Shown here: piece after piece, positions 49,016-63,401 of the stretch
How positions within the stretch are numbered: the stretch's first letter is position 1
Layout of the letters: every line of letters starts with the position of its first letter
Assembly: GCF_963678635.1 (NCBI RefSeq)
Contig: NC_087067.1
Coordinates: 51,326,233-51,390,232 of the forward strand
Direction: 5' to 3'
Length of the DNA: 64,000 nucleotides
From: Symsagittifera roscoffensis
Lineage: Eukaryota; Xenacoelomorpha; Acoela; Convolutidae
Position numbers and translations under genes: made by a program
The notes under the pieces: generated by a model
Seen by the model: the letters and a program-made list of their open reading frames with translations, nothing else
What the model was told of the DNA's origin: nothing
The model's database searches: none

Positions 49016-49520
49016 AATTTTTCATTTATGGGAGTTGTTTGAACAGAAATTTTGGTCACCCCGGGAACACATGTGAAAGAATGCTGTCCGTGAAATCCAG
49101 ACGCGAGCGAGCAAAGTGTTGTGCTCTGTTATAAAACCAAGTTTGGCGTCGTATTTACCAAAAATTGGCAATTTATAGCAAATTTTGGCGTTAACAACTT
49201 GTCAAGTTTGAAAAAAAAAGTAAATGAAAACTCGAGTATTATCAGCTGTTTCGTGATTGAGCTCTTCCGAAGTCACACTTTTGAAAAGTTTATAAGTCTA
49301 TCAACCTACCAGTAGTCAAAACTTTTGAAAATAATTTGCTACTTGATATCATTATAGTGGCTATATTTGCCTAAGCCAGTGTTTATATGAAAGCTTTTGT
49401 GATGACATGATAATTCATCCAAATTAAAAATTAGTCAGACATATTTTATCTATCGAAAAACTGCCAATGATGATAGTGTTCTTCATTGACAGATATGTTT
49501 CTATCAAGAGCAAAATTATT

Positions 49521-49835
49521 GGGGGGGGGGGGGGGGGGGGGGCTTTGTACTATTTTGAGATATCCATTTTACGGCGACGGACTCTAAAATTCTTCTGAAG
49601 GCCCCTTCGGCACCAATACATACTAATTTTGAGGGGGGAGCAAGCGCCGAAAAAATGCGATTTTTTTGGTCCAAATTTTCCAAAAAGTGCTTTAAAATTT
49701 TTTCCAGCGGCGCAGAAAATTAGGCCAAAACAGAGACTTTTTAGTTTTTTGGGGAGAGCTCGAAAAATTAATTGGATCGACCTGAAGAAAAGGTCGACAA
49801 AATTTTCAAAAAATTTTGAAAATCCGTCGCAATTT
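49521..49835 (+). mobile_element. hAT-type MITE-like element (counterpart of 33397)
   Basis: Begins with a G run of about 21, against 10 in copy A, then CTTTGTACTATTTTGAGATA. Confidence 0.55.
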
Positions 49836-50454
49836 TAGAAAATCTGACACAAATCTGATATAACTATCAAAAAAGAAAACAATTGAAGCTAAAACAAAGA
49901 ATGAACAAGAGTAAAATAGTCAAGTCTATTCAAAATGCTCAAATTTACAAATTTAGATTAAAATTTTTTAAATCTTAATAAAAACAGCTAAAAATCTATA
50001 TTGGGTTGAACGGTTGAGCTTTTTGTTATGTGTTTCAAGTTTCAGCAGTGCTAAACGTGAATTAGTTCAATTTGGACTTGGATTTTGGAACTTACCAGGT
50101 AAACAACGATAAACATTTTAAATTTAACGGGCAAGAGAATTCGAACAGCGGAATAACTTAGCTTTGATTATCAATGCGGAAAAAGTAATCAAATTAACAA
50201 CTATTTGAATAAATCTTCAGGTGTTAGAAAAAAGCGAAGTAACACTACTTGTGCTATGGTCCTCAAATAAGAAGGGTATGACCAATATCATTGAACTTTA
50301 GTTGAGCTTGATAGTTATTATTAATAAACAGATGAGATGAAAAGTGAAAAGTGAAAATATAAGTGATGGCAGGTATCTTTCAAATAACCCTTATTGAGAC
50401 AATGATAGTAATGTGATCACACCCCCACTCAAATTATGAAGTGAACTTGAGCTG

Positions 50455-50580
50455 TTGCACTTGGGGGTTCATATCAATCCCGCACCTCTTAGACTGGGAG
50501 CCTAATTAATCTATGACTCCATATGTATCCCACGGGCCAAGTATCCGGATAACCTCCGGATAAAGGTCACGCTTCAATAC
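50455..50580 (-). repeat. Possible tRNA-derived SINE remnant (copy B)
   Basis: Counterpart of 34335-34460 with a small AATT insertion. Confidence 0.35.
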
Positions 50581-51249
50581 ACTCACACTTTAATCCCAAT
50601 TTTCGCTCCTCCTGAAAAAACAGCTCCCAGAGAACATGCGTAAAAAGATATATTTTTTCTTGAAAAAATTAACCCGCTATTTTTAAATCGGATGATGCTC
50701 AAACTATCAGCATAGCCCCTCCCCTCCATAAGCAAACGGGAACTGGGATCAAAATCAACCAATTGCAAGAAGAAAAGGACCTTTAATACTGGAGAGAAGC
50801 TACCTGAATATCAATATTTATATCCTTCTCTTAAAAATAAAGTGAAACTTCATTGCGGTGTAAGTAAAAAAGTGGATATTGAAAAACTGGGTGTTCGAAA
50901 AAATAAGCTCAAAAGTGCAAGTAACCAAAAGTTATACACATGGTGAAAATACCAGGATAAAAAAAAATTGTTCCTCGAGTGATATTATTATCACTGATTG
51001 AGGAAAATGACAATTTCAATAGTCTCGCTTATGGTAATCTGAACCCGGAATTTTTGGTTATCCAAGAAATTTGAGGCAAAGTCAATTCAATTCCCAGGAG
51101 ACCTATTGTACAGATTTATCAATACGAATATTCTATCTTCATATTCTATTCTACTCTATCTAAAATCAATCTAATGAGAAAACGACCAAAAAAACAAAAC
51201 TTAGAAATAAGATTTTCTATAAAACATATCATAACCGCACTGGAATTTA

Positions 51250-51990
51250 ATGGGAAATAATCGATTATAATGGATTATATTGGCAAAAAAACTTCACCCA
51301 TATAATCGATTTTCATGACCCATCCAACCATGAAAATGGATTTTTAGGGGATTATAATCGATTAATTTCAAATTTGAAAATCCATTATAATCAACAATTT
51401 TGACTATTTAATCAATTTAGGCCACAAAAGTCGATGAAAAACGATTTTTTTTCTGCTGAAAACTGCTTACCGCTAATTAAACTCTTGAAACATTTGGATG
51501 AGAAACTTGCATAATTTCATCAAAATGACATCAAATTGTTAAAAAATCAACGTTCTGCAAAATTAGGACCCCAAAAAACATGTTCATCACTAAAATGGGG
51601 GAGGAGAAGGGGTAGTGGGCGAATGTCCATTTTTTAATTATGGCGATGGTAAATAAATAAAAGGTAAATAAAAAATTAAACTGCCAAACTGAAAAAATAA
51701 AGAAAAGTAAATGTATAAAAAATTAACTGAAGAATTTAAGTTTATGAAACGTAATCCGTAGCAACTGCACTGAACAAGAAGTACAACAACTCGCAAAATT
51801 AGCAAAATTCGCCAATGAAATCTTAAAAAATCTATTACAATCAATTATATTACAATCAATTGTATATGATTATATTAATATGAAAAAAAAGATGTTTGTA
51901 ATACATTTTTAATGGATTCTAATCGATTACTTTCGTAATTTTATGAATAATGACTATAAAATGACATTATAATTAATTACTATCCAACAA
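51250..51990. repeat. AATCGATTATAATGGATT element, contracted centre
   Basis: Motif blocks at 51250-51410 and 51830-51990 match 35140-36080, but the G/C-rich centre is reduced to about 20 bases. Confidence 0.65.
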
Positions 51991-52464
51991 AATTGAGTGC
52001 TGGTAAGTGTAGTAGTGTAGTATTTTATTAAAAAAACTGTTTTAAATGGCTGTTAAAAAATAACTTCAAATACACTTTAATCAGATTTTATATACAAATT
52101 CATCATTACGAGGCCAAACTGCGCATTTTGTGAGATTCCGCGACTGCGCAGATTCCGCAACAAGGACACTCCTTTTGTTTTTGTTTTGTTCTTTCCTTGC
52201 CTTTGATTGTGCAGACAATATTTAAAATGTTAATAGACTTGTGTCTGGAATACAGGAACAAACAGATACAAAACTGTGCGCTTATTCAAGCACAGTTTGG
52301 GCTCGTAATGATTTGAAATTGTAAAACCAGATTTTTAACTCGTGGATACTGGTTATTACATAAACCAAATAAAGCAAAACTCATAAAATTATACTCATAG
52401 TCTTTATAATAGAAGTAACACTTTAACTTTACCAAAAGCAATAATATACATATAATAACGCTTG

Positions 52465-53814
52465 ATAATCGCAAGTGTTACACTTCTCGGAGGGAACATT
52501 CCACAAAGTAGTGCCACTCATTAAAGGTGCCCTTGAGCAAGAAGCAAGAGAAGAGCATTTTAAACAGTGAGAACCTTAACCAATTTTTGTTTTGTCAAAA
52601 GTTTACGTAATGATAAAAAGTGAATCAAAAAAACACAAAATAATTGAAAAAAAAAACTATCAAACTTCCTGTTGAACAATTGTTGTTAAAATGAAGAGAA
52701 ACTGTGGATTCAAGTGTAATTTAGTGTTTTCTACTCTTTTTCTACTTTTTTTCTAGGAAAATCAGGTAGCACAAATTATTCCATTAGAGCCCTTTCAGCC
52801 ATGATTCGAACAGCAAAATATTTTCAAAAACTTCTCCAAGTGTCGAAAAAAACCGGTTTGAAGTTTTTCCGCTTCAGCTTAATTTTGGGCGAGTAGAACG
52901 ATTTAATAACCTTCGTTATCTACAAAATTTAAGCTAATGATCATAAAAGGGAATGTTTAATTGGCTAACTTTCTACACTTATGTATAGTTTTCTTATCAC
53001 ATCGCGTACAAACAACGGTTTAAATATGAAAAACAGACGACTACAAGGGATGGAACTTTGTTTTTGAGCGTTTTACAAGTTATTAGGAAAAGCCATCAGA
53101 AAATTTGTGGTTTCAAAAAATAATTGGACGATCTCTTCAAATTATGAAGACAAAATATTTAAAACTTTTCAAAGTAATTTTTGGCTGCTCAAAAGCGATT
53201 TGATTGTGTGGAAAATGTTTGTAAGAAAGCAGAAAATAAAAGGGTCTTCTGGTACAATATTTGAGCCAACGAAAATTGTCTTTTGAAGTTAAGCTTCAGT
53301 CCTTCATATAAATTTCAATTAAGTTTTAATTGCAATTCTCTGTTTGAGCAAAAATTGAAAAAGTCAAACAACCAAATAAAGTCAAATACAAAACGAAACT
53401 TTTTTCTTTCTTGAGGTCGCAATCGCCTCTCCTATTTTAACAGCTATCAACAACTATATTGGTACCAATTTGATGTTTCTGAGGAAGATGTACAAGCATT
53501 TGATGGTTCTGCGGTTTTTTGGTAACTTAGTTAAAAATTACGTAAAACTAAATTAAGTAATGGTTATTAGGAACGGTTCAAGAATTTATTGAACAACGCC
53601 AATTTCAAGTAAATTGAACACTAATTTCGGAAAGTATTTAATCACAAAACTAAAAAAAAGTACGCAAAAGAAACAAAAAATTACACCAAATAGAGTTTCT
53701 TCGGCTAAATTTGAATGCAAAGATTAAATTTGAATACAAAACACCTTAATTGAAAGCATTGTGTTCTTTTTTTTTAAAAATCAATAAGCTCGAAGTGTCA
53801 TAAGCTTGAAGAAA
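52465..53814. other. No established gene; start of the unique spacer
   Basis: AT-rich sequence after the duplication boundary. A 33-codon open stretch ending at TGA near 52570 has protein-like composition (GTFHKVVPLIKGALEQE) but lacks a start codon or splice donor. Confidence 0.4.
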
Positions 53815-54430
53815 TAGCATCTGGTAACTTTTCTAACAATTCAGCAGTTTAAAATCAATGTGTGCTTTTTGTACTTTGTGGAAAGTCTTAAAATTGAAAG
53901 ATTTTTTTATTCAGTTGGCTCATAATTGGCCCAAGGTTCAGCTGAACCCAGTAATTTCACACAAATTATAAAATGCTTTAATATAACTTAATTTTTGAAT
54001 TTGACAACCGAGAATTAATTTTCACATAACATTTTTTGTCAGCCGTTATGCTTGTAGTTTCACCTCTTGCATGTCTTTTCCAAAAAAGGAGACTGTAAAT
54101 CCATAAACGAAATATTTTGATGTTGCTTAATCTTATTTAATTTTTTGAAGACAAGTTTAAATACGGATTCTTTAGACATATTTAAGTTAATTCAGAGCTT
54201 TCAACGAAAAATTTATTAATTTCAATATTAAATGTGTTGTGCGTCTTGGCGAAGAAATTGCTCAAAATTTCAACTTCAATTTGCTTGATAATCACTATTA
54301 CCTCAACAACTAGTACTAAAGTTTTAATTTTTTTATCCCACCTTGACTGAAGAAGTTTACCTGATTTTAACCTTAACCAAAATCGAACATCTTTAAAAAA
54401 TAACGAGCACGAATGAAACAACCCTTAACT
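53815..54430 (+). repeat. Old direct duplication, copy 1
   Basis: ATCTGGTAACTTTTCTAACA, TAATATAACTTAATTTTTGA and GACAACCGAG recur in order at 55560-56080 with substantial divergence. Confidence 0.6.
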
Positions 54431-54589
54431 TAAAAAAACAACCGGCATCAGTCGAAAACACTTAAGGTCAAGAAATGCCGACTAATGAATGACTACAGTT
54501 TTTATTAGACAGTACACATTGTTATCGCGTGAAGTTGTCTGAGTCTGAAAAAGTAGGAAAAACGCTGAAAGACACAGGGTTTTTCCTAC

Positions 54590-54950
54590 TTGTTCCAGCT
54601 TTCATGAGTAATTGGGTTAGCTTTTATAAGCAACCCTTTTTCAGACCAAACAAAACTTTTTCTTTTTCAATTATCATATCGATTTTTTGAAATCAAAAAT
54701 TGCACAAGAGTAAAAAATGCGGATGGCATTGCTGCTCGAATAATGCTTTCATAGTTTCATAACGCGGATTTTTTATGCGTTGTAAATTATCCGCACTTAT
54801 AATCGTTCCAAAATGAATTGAGAGTTATTTTGAGTAATTTTGAAATGCAACGTGAAAAATTATTTTAATTCTTCTCAAATGGTTAGCATGAGAACAGATA
54901 AAGGACAGTCGGAATATTCAGGGCATCGCCCTGATATACGAGCAGTCTTG
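54590..54950 (+). mobile_element. HINE-like element
   Basis: Diverged 5' end (TTGTTCCAGCTTTCATGAG) and well-kept 3' end: CAGTCGGAATATTC, hairpin AGGGCATCGCCCT, ATACGAGCAGTCTTG. A second isolated 3' end lies at 55256-55300. Confidence 0.6.
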
Positions 54951-55255
54951 TTTTTGATAACGTGAAGGACGTTGAAATATGTAACTTCCTTCACGTTTTT
55001 AACCCGTGTTGGAGAGAATAAATAAACGTGCGCGCCCTTTAAACTTTAAAACGATAAAAACGTAAGCACCAATTTATTAATCATGACGATTTATTCAGCG
55101 CACAAAAACAATCCAAAAAGATCTGAGGCAAGTTTTTTGGCCATTATAAACTGCCAAACGACTCTCGCTTTTAAAAAATGGCTGCTGAAAATAAAAAACA
55201 GCAAAAGTTTAATTTATCAAAAATAGGTCGATAAGTCTTCCAGATGAGTTAATAT

Positions 55256-55300
55256 GCAATCGGAATATTCCGAATTTTACCCTAGAGCGAGGAGTCTTCT
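55256..55300 (+). mobile_element. HINE-like 3'-end fragment
   Basis: GCAATCGGAATATTCCG, TTTTACCCTAGAGCGAGGAG and TCTTCTG resemble the family 3' end with a broken hairpin. Confidence 0.4.
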
Positions 55301-55559
55301 GTATCTTATACTCAAAATCTTGGTCTTATAACTTGTACTCAGAGTATGACGAGAATGGTAATGGAGTGGATTGGGAACGAAATTCTACGTATGAAAATTC
55401 GTACACTGAGAATCTTTAAATTATAAAACGATGAATAAAGATATCAAATCTTCAACAAGATTCTTAAAAAAAGTTCAACAAAAACTCTTCAATGCAATAT
55501 ATTTTAATTAAAATTCATTCAAGCTTTAGAAAAAGATTTTGGTTGGTGGAGGTAAAAAA

Positions 55560-56080
55560 TATCATCTGGTATTTTTTCTAACAATCAAGCAACTTAAAAC
55601 CAATTTTTGATTTTTCAGTATTTATAGAAATAAATGACGGTTTTATTCCGTTATTTCATAATAGGCCAAACCTTTAGCTGAACTGAGTAATTTTAGAGTA
55701 TTCGAGGGATGTTATAATATAACTTAGTTTTTGAAATTGACAATCGAGGATTGTTTTCCACACAATATAGTAATGATGATGTCTGATTCTCAAATTATCT
55801 TTCAAAAGCTAGTATACTTCTGTTATCGTTGAAGCCACAAAAAGGAGTTTTCAAATTCACAAAAGAAAAAGTTACGTCTTCGTGATACTTTATCTGAATT
55901 ATTTGTTCTGATGACAAGCTTGAAAAACTGAATTTTTATATATATTTGAGTTAACTCAGAGCACAGAGCATACAACAAAAAAGTTATTTTATTTATGTTT
56001 AAATTGTGGAATGTGCGGGCACTTGAGTTGCTCAAAAAAATTTTGAGCAATGAACTAGAATTCTTGCAAGATTTTGAATA
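55560..56080 (+). repeat. Old direct duplication, copy 2
   Basis: Partner of 53815-54430, about 1.74 kb downstream in the same orientation. Confidence 0.6.
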
Positions 56081-57250
56081 ATTTTATTAATTGTTTTCTA
56101 TTTTACTTTGAAATTGTCGTTTGTCTGGGCTAAAAAGTTGCTCAAAATCAATTATTTTTAATTGACAAACCCAAAAAAAATTAAATAAAACATAGAAAAC
56201 CAAATTCGGTAAACTGAAACCCAGCATAAAAAGTAAAGAATGAATAGAACGCAAGCCTAATCAAAATATGGCAGTTGAATGACGAAAATGCAGAATGAGA
56301 AATTTATTCAATGATTTTGTTGGGCAAATAGTTTACAAAATCAGGCTATCTTTCGAATTAAAACTGCTTGTGCTTGTTAATAGCGAGCACAATCATCGCA
56401 TTTGTGATAAATCAGTGCACAGTGTTATACGGATCAAAAATATATATATGAAAAAAAAGTTCTAAATACTTTCTATTTGAAGTGTTTTAACAAAACTCAA
56501 TTTCCGCAAAACATCTTGTAAATCATTTACCTCTACCAATGGGGCTTTATGAATGGCATTCAGGCAATCAAAAAATTTTAAATTTTCAAAAAGAATTCAT
56601 GCTACTGGAACTGAGCCGGAAAAAAAACAGACAAAGGATAGTCCGAAAAATAGAAAGTTTCCAGTTTAAAAAATTCAGGTTCGATCGAATTCGAATATCA
56701 AGCCTTTGTCGTCTACGGCATGTGTGTTACCTCTGCGACAGATGAGCTGAATAATTGATGGATTTTTCCTTTTTATATGAAGCAAGATGAAACATCTGCA
56801 AAATCTTAGAATCAAAAATGTTGACAGGGAAAACTTCTAGAAATCTGTCGCAACACCTTTTCTGTTACTTTATTGATATCTTCAGAACAAATACCGGTGA
56901 ATATATTGTACATTTTTTTCTTAAGACGCTTAGAATGAAACGCGTGTATCGTCATTGCCCAAAATCATTTGTCAGATTCATTTTGTATTCGAGCCCTCAC
57001 AAGCCCTCAACTTCAAAAAAACTACAAAAATCGAAATTGTTTTCATCAACACGCATGGCTAGGACATTATAAAACCGACCGACTTCACGCTTTTTTTTTA
57101 TTGAAACACATCGGCTCCGGAGAAAGTGTCACAAAATAATTTCCATGTGGAACTTTTTTCATTTTTTGTTTGGTATTTATTATTTTAACTGTAGTGGATT
57201 TTTCTTATTTCACTAATTTTTTAACGGGTTTGTATAGTTCTAAAAATACA
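56081..57250. other. No gene seen; AT-rich
   Basis: Open frames of 60-84 codons (56539-56745 and 56818-57072, plus) show no recognised domain and no splice or polyadenylation context. Confidence 0.4.
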
Positions 57251-57257
57251 AAATGAC

Positions 57258-57685
57258 AAGTTATTTTAAGCCTGCTCGTTCACCTTATTTTCTCCCAATT
57301 AGACCAAAAATTTCAAACGGGTTTTTGTCGGTACTGAGGAAAAAATTTAAAATTTTTTTGGGATAGTTTTAATTACAACTGCAACGGGTTTAACATGATA
57401 CATACCACTAACTATTTTCCAATGATTTCTTGGGGTATCTTTTGATGTGGTAGATTTTTTGGCCATATTCACAAAAAAAACTGGAAAAAGAAGTAGTACC
57501 ACAAATAATTATCGGAAATTGTTGGGTGATAAATCATACTAAAGCCGGTTTAGTCGTAGTTAGAACGACCTCAAAAAATGTTGAACATTTTTTCTCAGTA
57601 TCGACAAAAAACACGTTTAAAATTTTTGATTTTTGGTCTAATTTTGAGCAAATAAGGTGAGCGAACAGGCTTAAAATAGCTTGTT
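57258..57685. repeat. Inverted-repeat element (about 430 bp)
   Basis: The left arm 57258-57350 (TTATTTTAAGCCTGCTCGTT, TTTTTGTCGGTACTGAGGAA) is repeated inversely at 57575-57685. It is related to the units at 31240-31860. Confidence 0.65.
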
Positions 57686-58176
57686 TATGCTTAATTTTAA
57701 CAGTGAAACTTAGTTTTACTCGAGTGAAATTAGTTTGTGGAGTTGGTTTGCGCCATTTTAGGAATCGAAAACTTTCAAAAAAAAACTGTCAAAATTCAGA
57801 AAATTTTTTCAAATTTTTATCAATTTTTTTTTTTTCGTTTTTCTGTTCATTTTTCCACAAAAACTATTTTTTCAATTTGCTTATTTTATTATGACTGTCG
57901 AATATGCTTAAGTCCTAGAAAAAAATTGAGTTTTTTAAAGACTATGGTCGGAACATTCCGTGGAACTTGCACTGTAACTGGCCGTCCTTGCTATGAATTG
58001 TTTTCGGACTTAAACTGGTTGTTTTTAGCTACTTTAAGCATTTCGGCTTGAAATTGAGTTTACTGTTCGCGTAAAAATTTCAGTTATACTCTCTTACAAC
58101 ACTCAAATTTAAAAACTTTTACATAGTTGCTTAATTATATTTAAAATATACAATTTATATTTGCAATACAGTATTT

Positions 58177-60143
<1,967 letters not shown>

Positions 60144-61157
60144 GTCAGGGAAAACGTGATCTAACGTAAGCTGTAAGTCGAATTGTGAAACCAATTCAAA
60201 ATTTTCGATCAAATCTTTTTTTAAAAAATTCAGGATCAATTTTTAGAATCTATTTGTGTGACTTTTTGAGGAGTAGACTGTAGTTTATTTGAGTTAGTTC
60301 GATTTAGGTTAGTTTTAGTAGTGGTGATGATAATTCGAGCGAGTTAACTGCAATTGAAGGTTCTAAGAGGACGGAGTGATTAAAAATGAGGCCGGATAGG
60401 TGAGCAAAGTGATTGGATTGTAGATCGCACATTGAGCTGTAAAATTAGTTAGTTTAGATTGGGAAAGAGCATAACTAATTTGAACGGACATGTTTTCAAA
60501 GGAAGTGTTAACCAACTTTAATCAACTCTCTTTAGCTGAGCGTACTAGGGGGGAGTCCTCACAAAATGATTACCCCTCAATAGATCGGGAAAAATCCAAA
60601 ATTGCATCCAAAATTGTTTTGCCCCTTTTGGGGTTTCAAATTTGGTTCTTTTAGGGAGAGGGCCTGAAAAGTCTTTAAGATTGTCAACGGGTGACCTATT
60701 TTTAATTAACAGCAGTCAAAATATTTCATTTAAGCGGGGTATTCAATTCAATTTAGGGTAAATTCAATTCCCTGTGAAATCAATATCAGTCGCATAAAGA
60801 GCAATACCTACAATTACTCAATTATCTCAAAGTTACAATAATAGACCCGCAGCCAATTATTATATCTTATTTTTTCTTAATATATGGCACTATAAATTCA
60901 CTATGCGATGAGGTAATAATGATAACTTATAAATCTATGAGTCCAAATTGCAAGGAACACAACAGACAAGTTCTCATCAAGAGGTGTATCAAGTATTAAT
61001 TATTGAAGTCAAGGGTTAGAAAATTTGCGCTTGGGAGACTTTGTGGCCATTCAGCGACAAGGTCATCAATAATTGTTTGTTAGGATCAATTTAACACCTC
61101 ATGGGCCGTGAAAAGATCTCTTAATTGGCCAACAGCAGAGCATGACACGCCAGACGC
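60144..61157. other. Upstream region of the BARHL-like gene
   Basis: Probably 5' UTR and promoter. No TATA box could be placed with confidence. CCCCTTTTGGGG at about 60632 is a small palindrome. No other gene was seen. Confidence 0.4.
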
Positions 61158-61335
61158 GAGCAGCCGTGGCCTAGCAGATAGGATGCGCGGCCTTTAAGGC
61201 AAAGGTCATGTGGGTTGATAGCGCACTACGATCACAGTTGGAGGGTCCCAGTGTCAGGCGCCTCCTAAAGGTGGACCGGCTACGGCTACGACATCGATCT
61301 CTCCCACGGAAGCAAGTCCCAAGATAAAAACGTGA
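61158..61335 (+). repeat. tRNA-derived SINE
   Basis: The head reads GCAGCCG, then TGGCCTAGCAGATAGGATGC (A box region), GCGGCCTTTAAGGCAAAGGTC (anticodon arm) and GTGGGTTGATAGCGC (decayed B box). A GC-rich body (GGTGGACCGGCTACGGCTAC, CTCCCACGGAAGCAAGTCCC) follows, then A-rich AAGATAAAAA. The composition contrasts strongly with the flanks. The tRNA of origin is not resolved. Confidence 0.65.
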
Positions 61336-61339
61336 AAGT

Positions 61340-62970
61340 ACGGCCGGGGCAAATTAGAAAAAGCATCAAAAGTCCAAACAAATTTGTGATTCTATAACTG
61401 GATAAAAAACAGATATATTCGATATTTCCCATGAACAAAGTTATTTTTTGTATAAACAAAAGTTACGCACGATCTTTTATACGTTGCCTTGGTTTTCGTT
61501 GCTGACACTGGTTTTGAAGTTTCGGAGCATATGCCTTCTGTCGTGTCAAGTTGCAGGGAGCAGAAAAAAGTATAAATTTTTCCAGGTTTTTTTGTGCTCT
61601 TGATTAAGTGTTAGTTAATGCGTTTATAAGTCAAAATACAAGGTTTCTGCACTTTTCTTTATAAAAAAATATTTTTTTGGCCACCAAAAAATTTATGAAA
61701 GTACTTTTCACGACCAAAAACTTAATTTTTTTTTCAGTTTCCTAGATACAACACTAGTACACTACTGTGATCAAAGCGCAAAAAACAAGTGGATTTATTT
61801 TGAGCTAGTTAAAACACAATTGATCATTTTATTACATAGACAGGTATTTCGGTTTCGTTCGGATTTAAAATGAGCAAAAAAAAACGAAACTTCAGCTTTC
61901 CAGTCAGAAAGTCAACTTGTTAATTTGAAGCCTGAATAAACAAAAAAACTATCTCCTCGAACAAAAAATTGTTGAGGATAAACAACAATAAAAATTACGG
62001 TCAAGCTTAAAAAACAAAATATGCGACATTAACAAAAAATCAAACATAGCCAACTGACAGTTGGAAAAAAGTTATGAACGCAATGAAACAAACAAAAACT
62101 GACTTGTTTTTTTTTTCAAAAATCTTTAACTTTTGAATTTCGAAAAAAAATAGATGGCTTTAAAATTCTCTGAATAGGTACAAAAATTTATCATGGACAC
62201 TTTTTCGTTAAAATTAACCCAATTTGAGAAAACTGGATCAATAGGCAAAACTTGTATTTCACTGGACAATCTGGCAATTAATTTCCATTTTCGAAATTAG
62301 AAGTCGATCGCGTTTTTCTCGACCTTTCTACTTCTACTGTTCGATACTGGAGTTTGCCTTCCTTTTAACAATGGAAATGCACTGAACTTAAAAAGAAATC
62401 ACAAATCAAACCCGAAAAATCAAAATTGAGCGTGAACAAATTTTTTTCCTGAAAAAAAAACTAAAAATAATCAGCAAGACCTAAATAAGAATCCTCACTA
62501 CGTTCATTACTCTTACAAATCGGAAGGAAAGAACGAACAACCATTCAAAAATAACTATGTGTGAATCGGGCGAAAGTTATTTGAAAACACCATCAAAGAT
62601 TCTTAACAAAAGTTACAAGTTTTAAAACCTACCCCAATATTTCGGCAAAAAGTAGTTCACGTGAAAATGCTAATTATGTGATTTCTTTTTGAGCAGTGAT
62701 CAAACAGCTCAATAAAAAATGAGATAGAAACAATTGGCAAAAAACAAAATAAAAAATGTGAACAAAAAACTATCACATTGATAACGCTCATCTCAAAAAT
62801 CTACATACTCTCAAATTCTAAAATGACTCTAGAAATCATAAAAAAATTGAAGGCATCATCCATCGGTCACTTAACAGCTGAGATATATGGGCTATCAAAA
62901 TAAATCTTTAACAGAATATCTAATTTAAATGTAAAGAGGATTCAATAGATTTCATTAAAACATAGTCAGG
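61340..62970. other. No gene seen; AT-rich
   Basis: Dense in short A and T runs with stops in all frames. No repeat family was recognised. Confidence 0.45.
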
Positions 62971-62974
62971 GATG

Positions 62975-63389
62975 AATGGATTGGAACCTGATCTAAACTA
63001 CATTTTATGATTGGATAAATTAAATGTTTTACCAATGTAAAGTATTTAATATTAACCAATCATGATCCATCTAACTAACAACCCACTTATTTGTAAGTGC
63101 TGAAGTTACTTGTAATTTCAGCACCAGAGAGATTTGAATTTAACTTAGAAATTAGTTGGACTCTCCCGAGCACTTCAGCAGCCGCAATAAACCAGTATAC
63201 CCTAGATCTATTGAGCCTAGCAGAGACTAGTTAAACAACCTGAGACTAGATAGTATAAGAGTAAGATTAGGATCGGTATTAGACTAAGAAGTTGCACGAA
63301 TCTATCCGGCCGAAAATAAGATAGCGTGACGAGCAGACGGTGTACCCTATCCGAAATTACTCTATGAGTTACACTTCGGTCCTAACTCA
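62975..63389 (+). mobile_element. 5' LTR of an LTR retroelement (about 415 bp)
   Basis: Matches the solo LTR at 17669-18063 in inverse orientation. Orientation is set by AATAAA at 63186-63191, the CA end at 63388-63389 and a primer-binding site three bases further on. The left boundary is approximate: the copies align from GGAACC-GATCTAAACTA. Confidence 0.75.
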
Positions 63390-63391
63390 TC

Positions 63392-63401
63392 TGGTGCGAC
63401 C
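63392..63401 (+). promoter_or_regulatory. Primer-binding site
   Basis: TGGTGCGACC, starting with TGG two bases after the LTR end, is complementary to a tRNA 3' end GGTCGCACCA. The primer tRNA was not identified. Confidence 0.6.

Larger units (their letters stand above)
38107..52464. repeat. Segmental duplication, copy B (14.4 kb)
   Basis: Direct-orientation counterpart of 23178-36544. Offsets step from 14,929 to about 14,719, then about 16,184 and about 15,914, which tracks the indels. The largest change is a 1,981-bp internal tandem duplication at 39422-43383. Confidence 0.9.
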
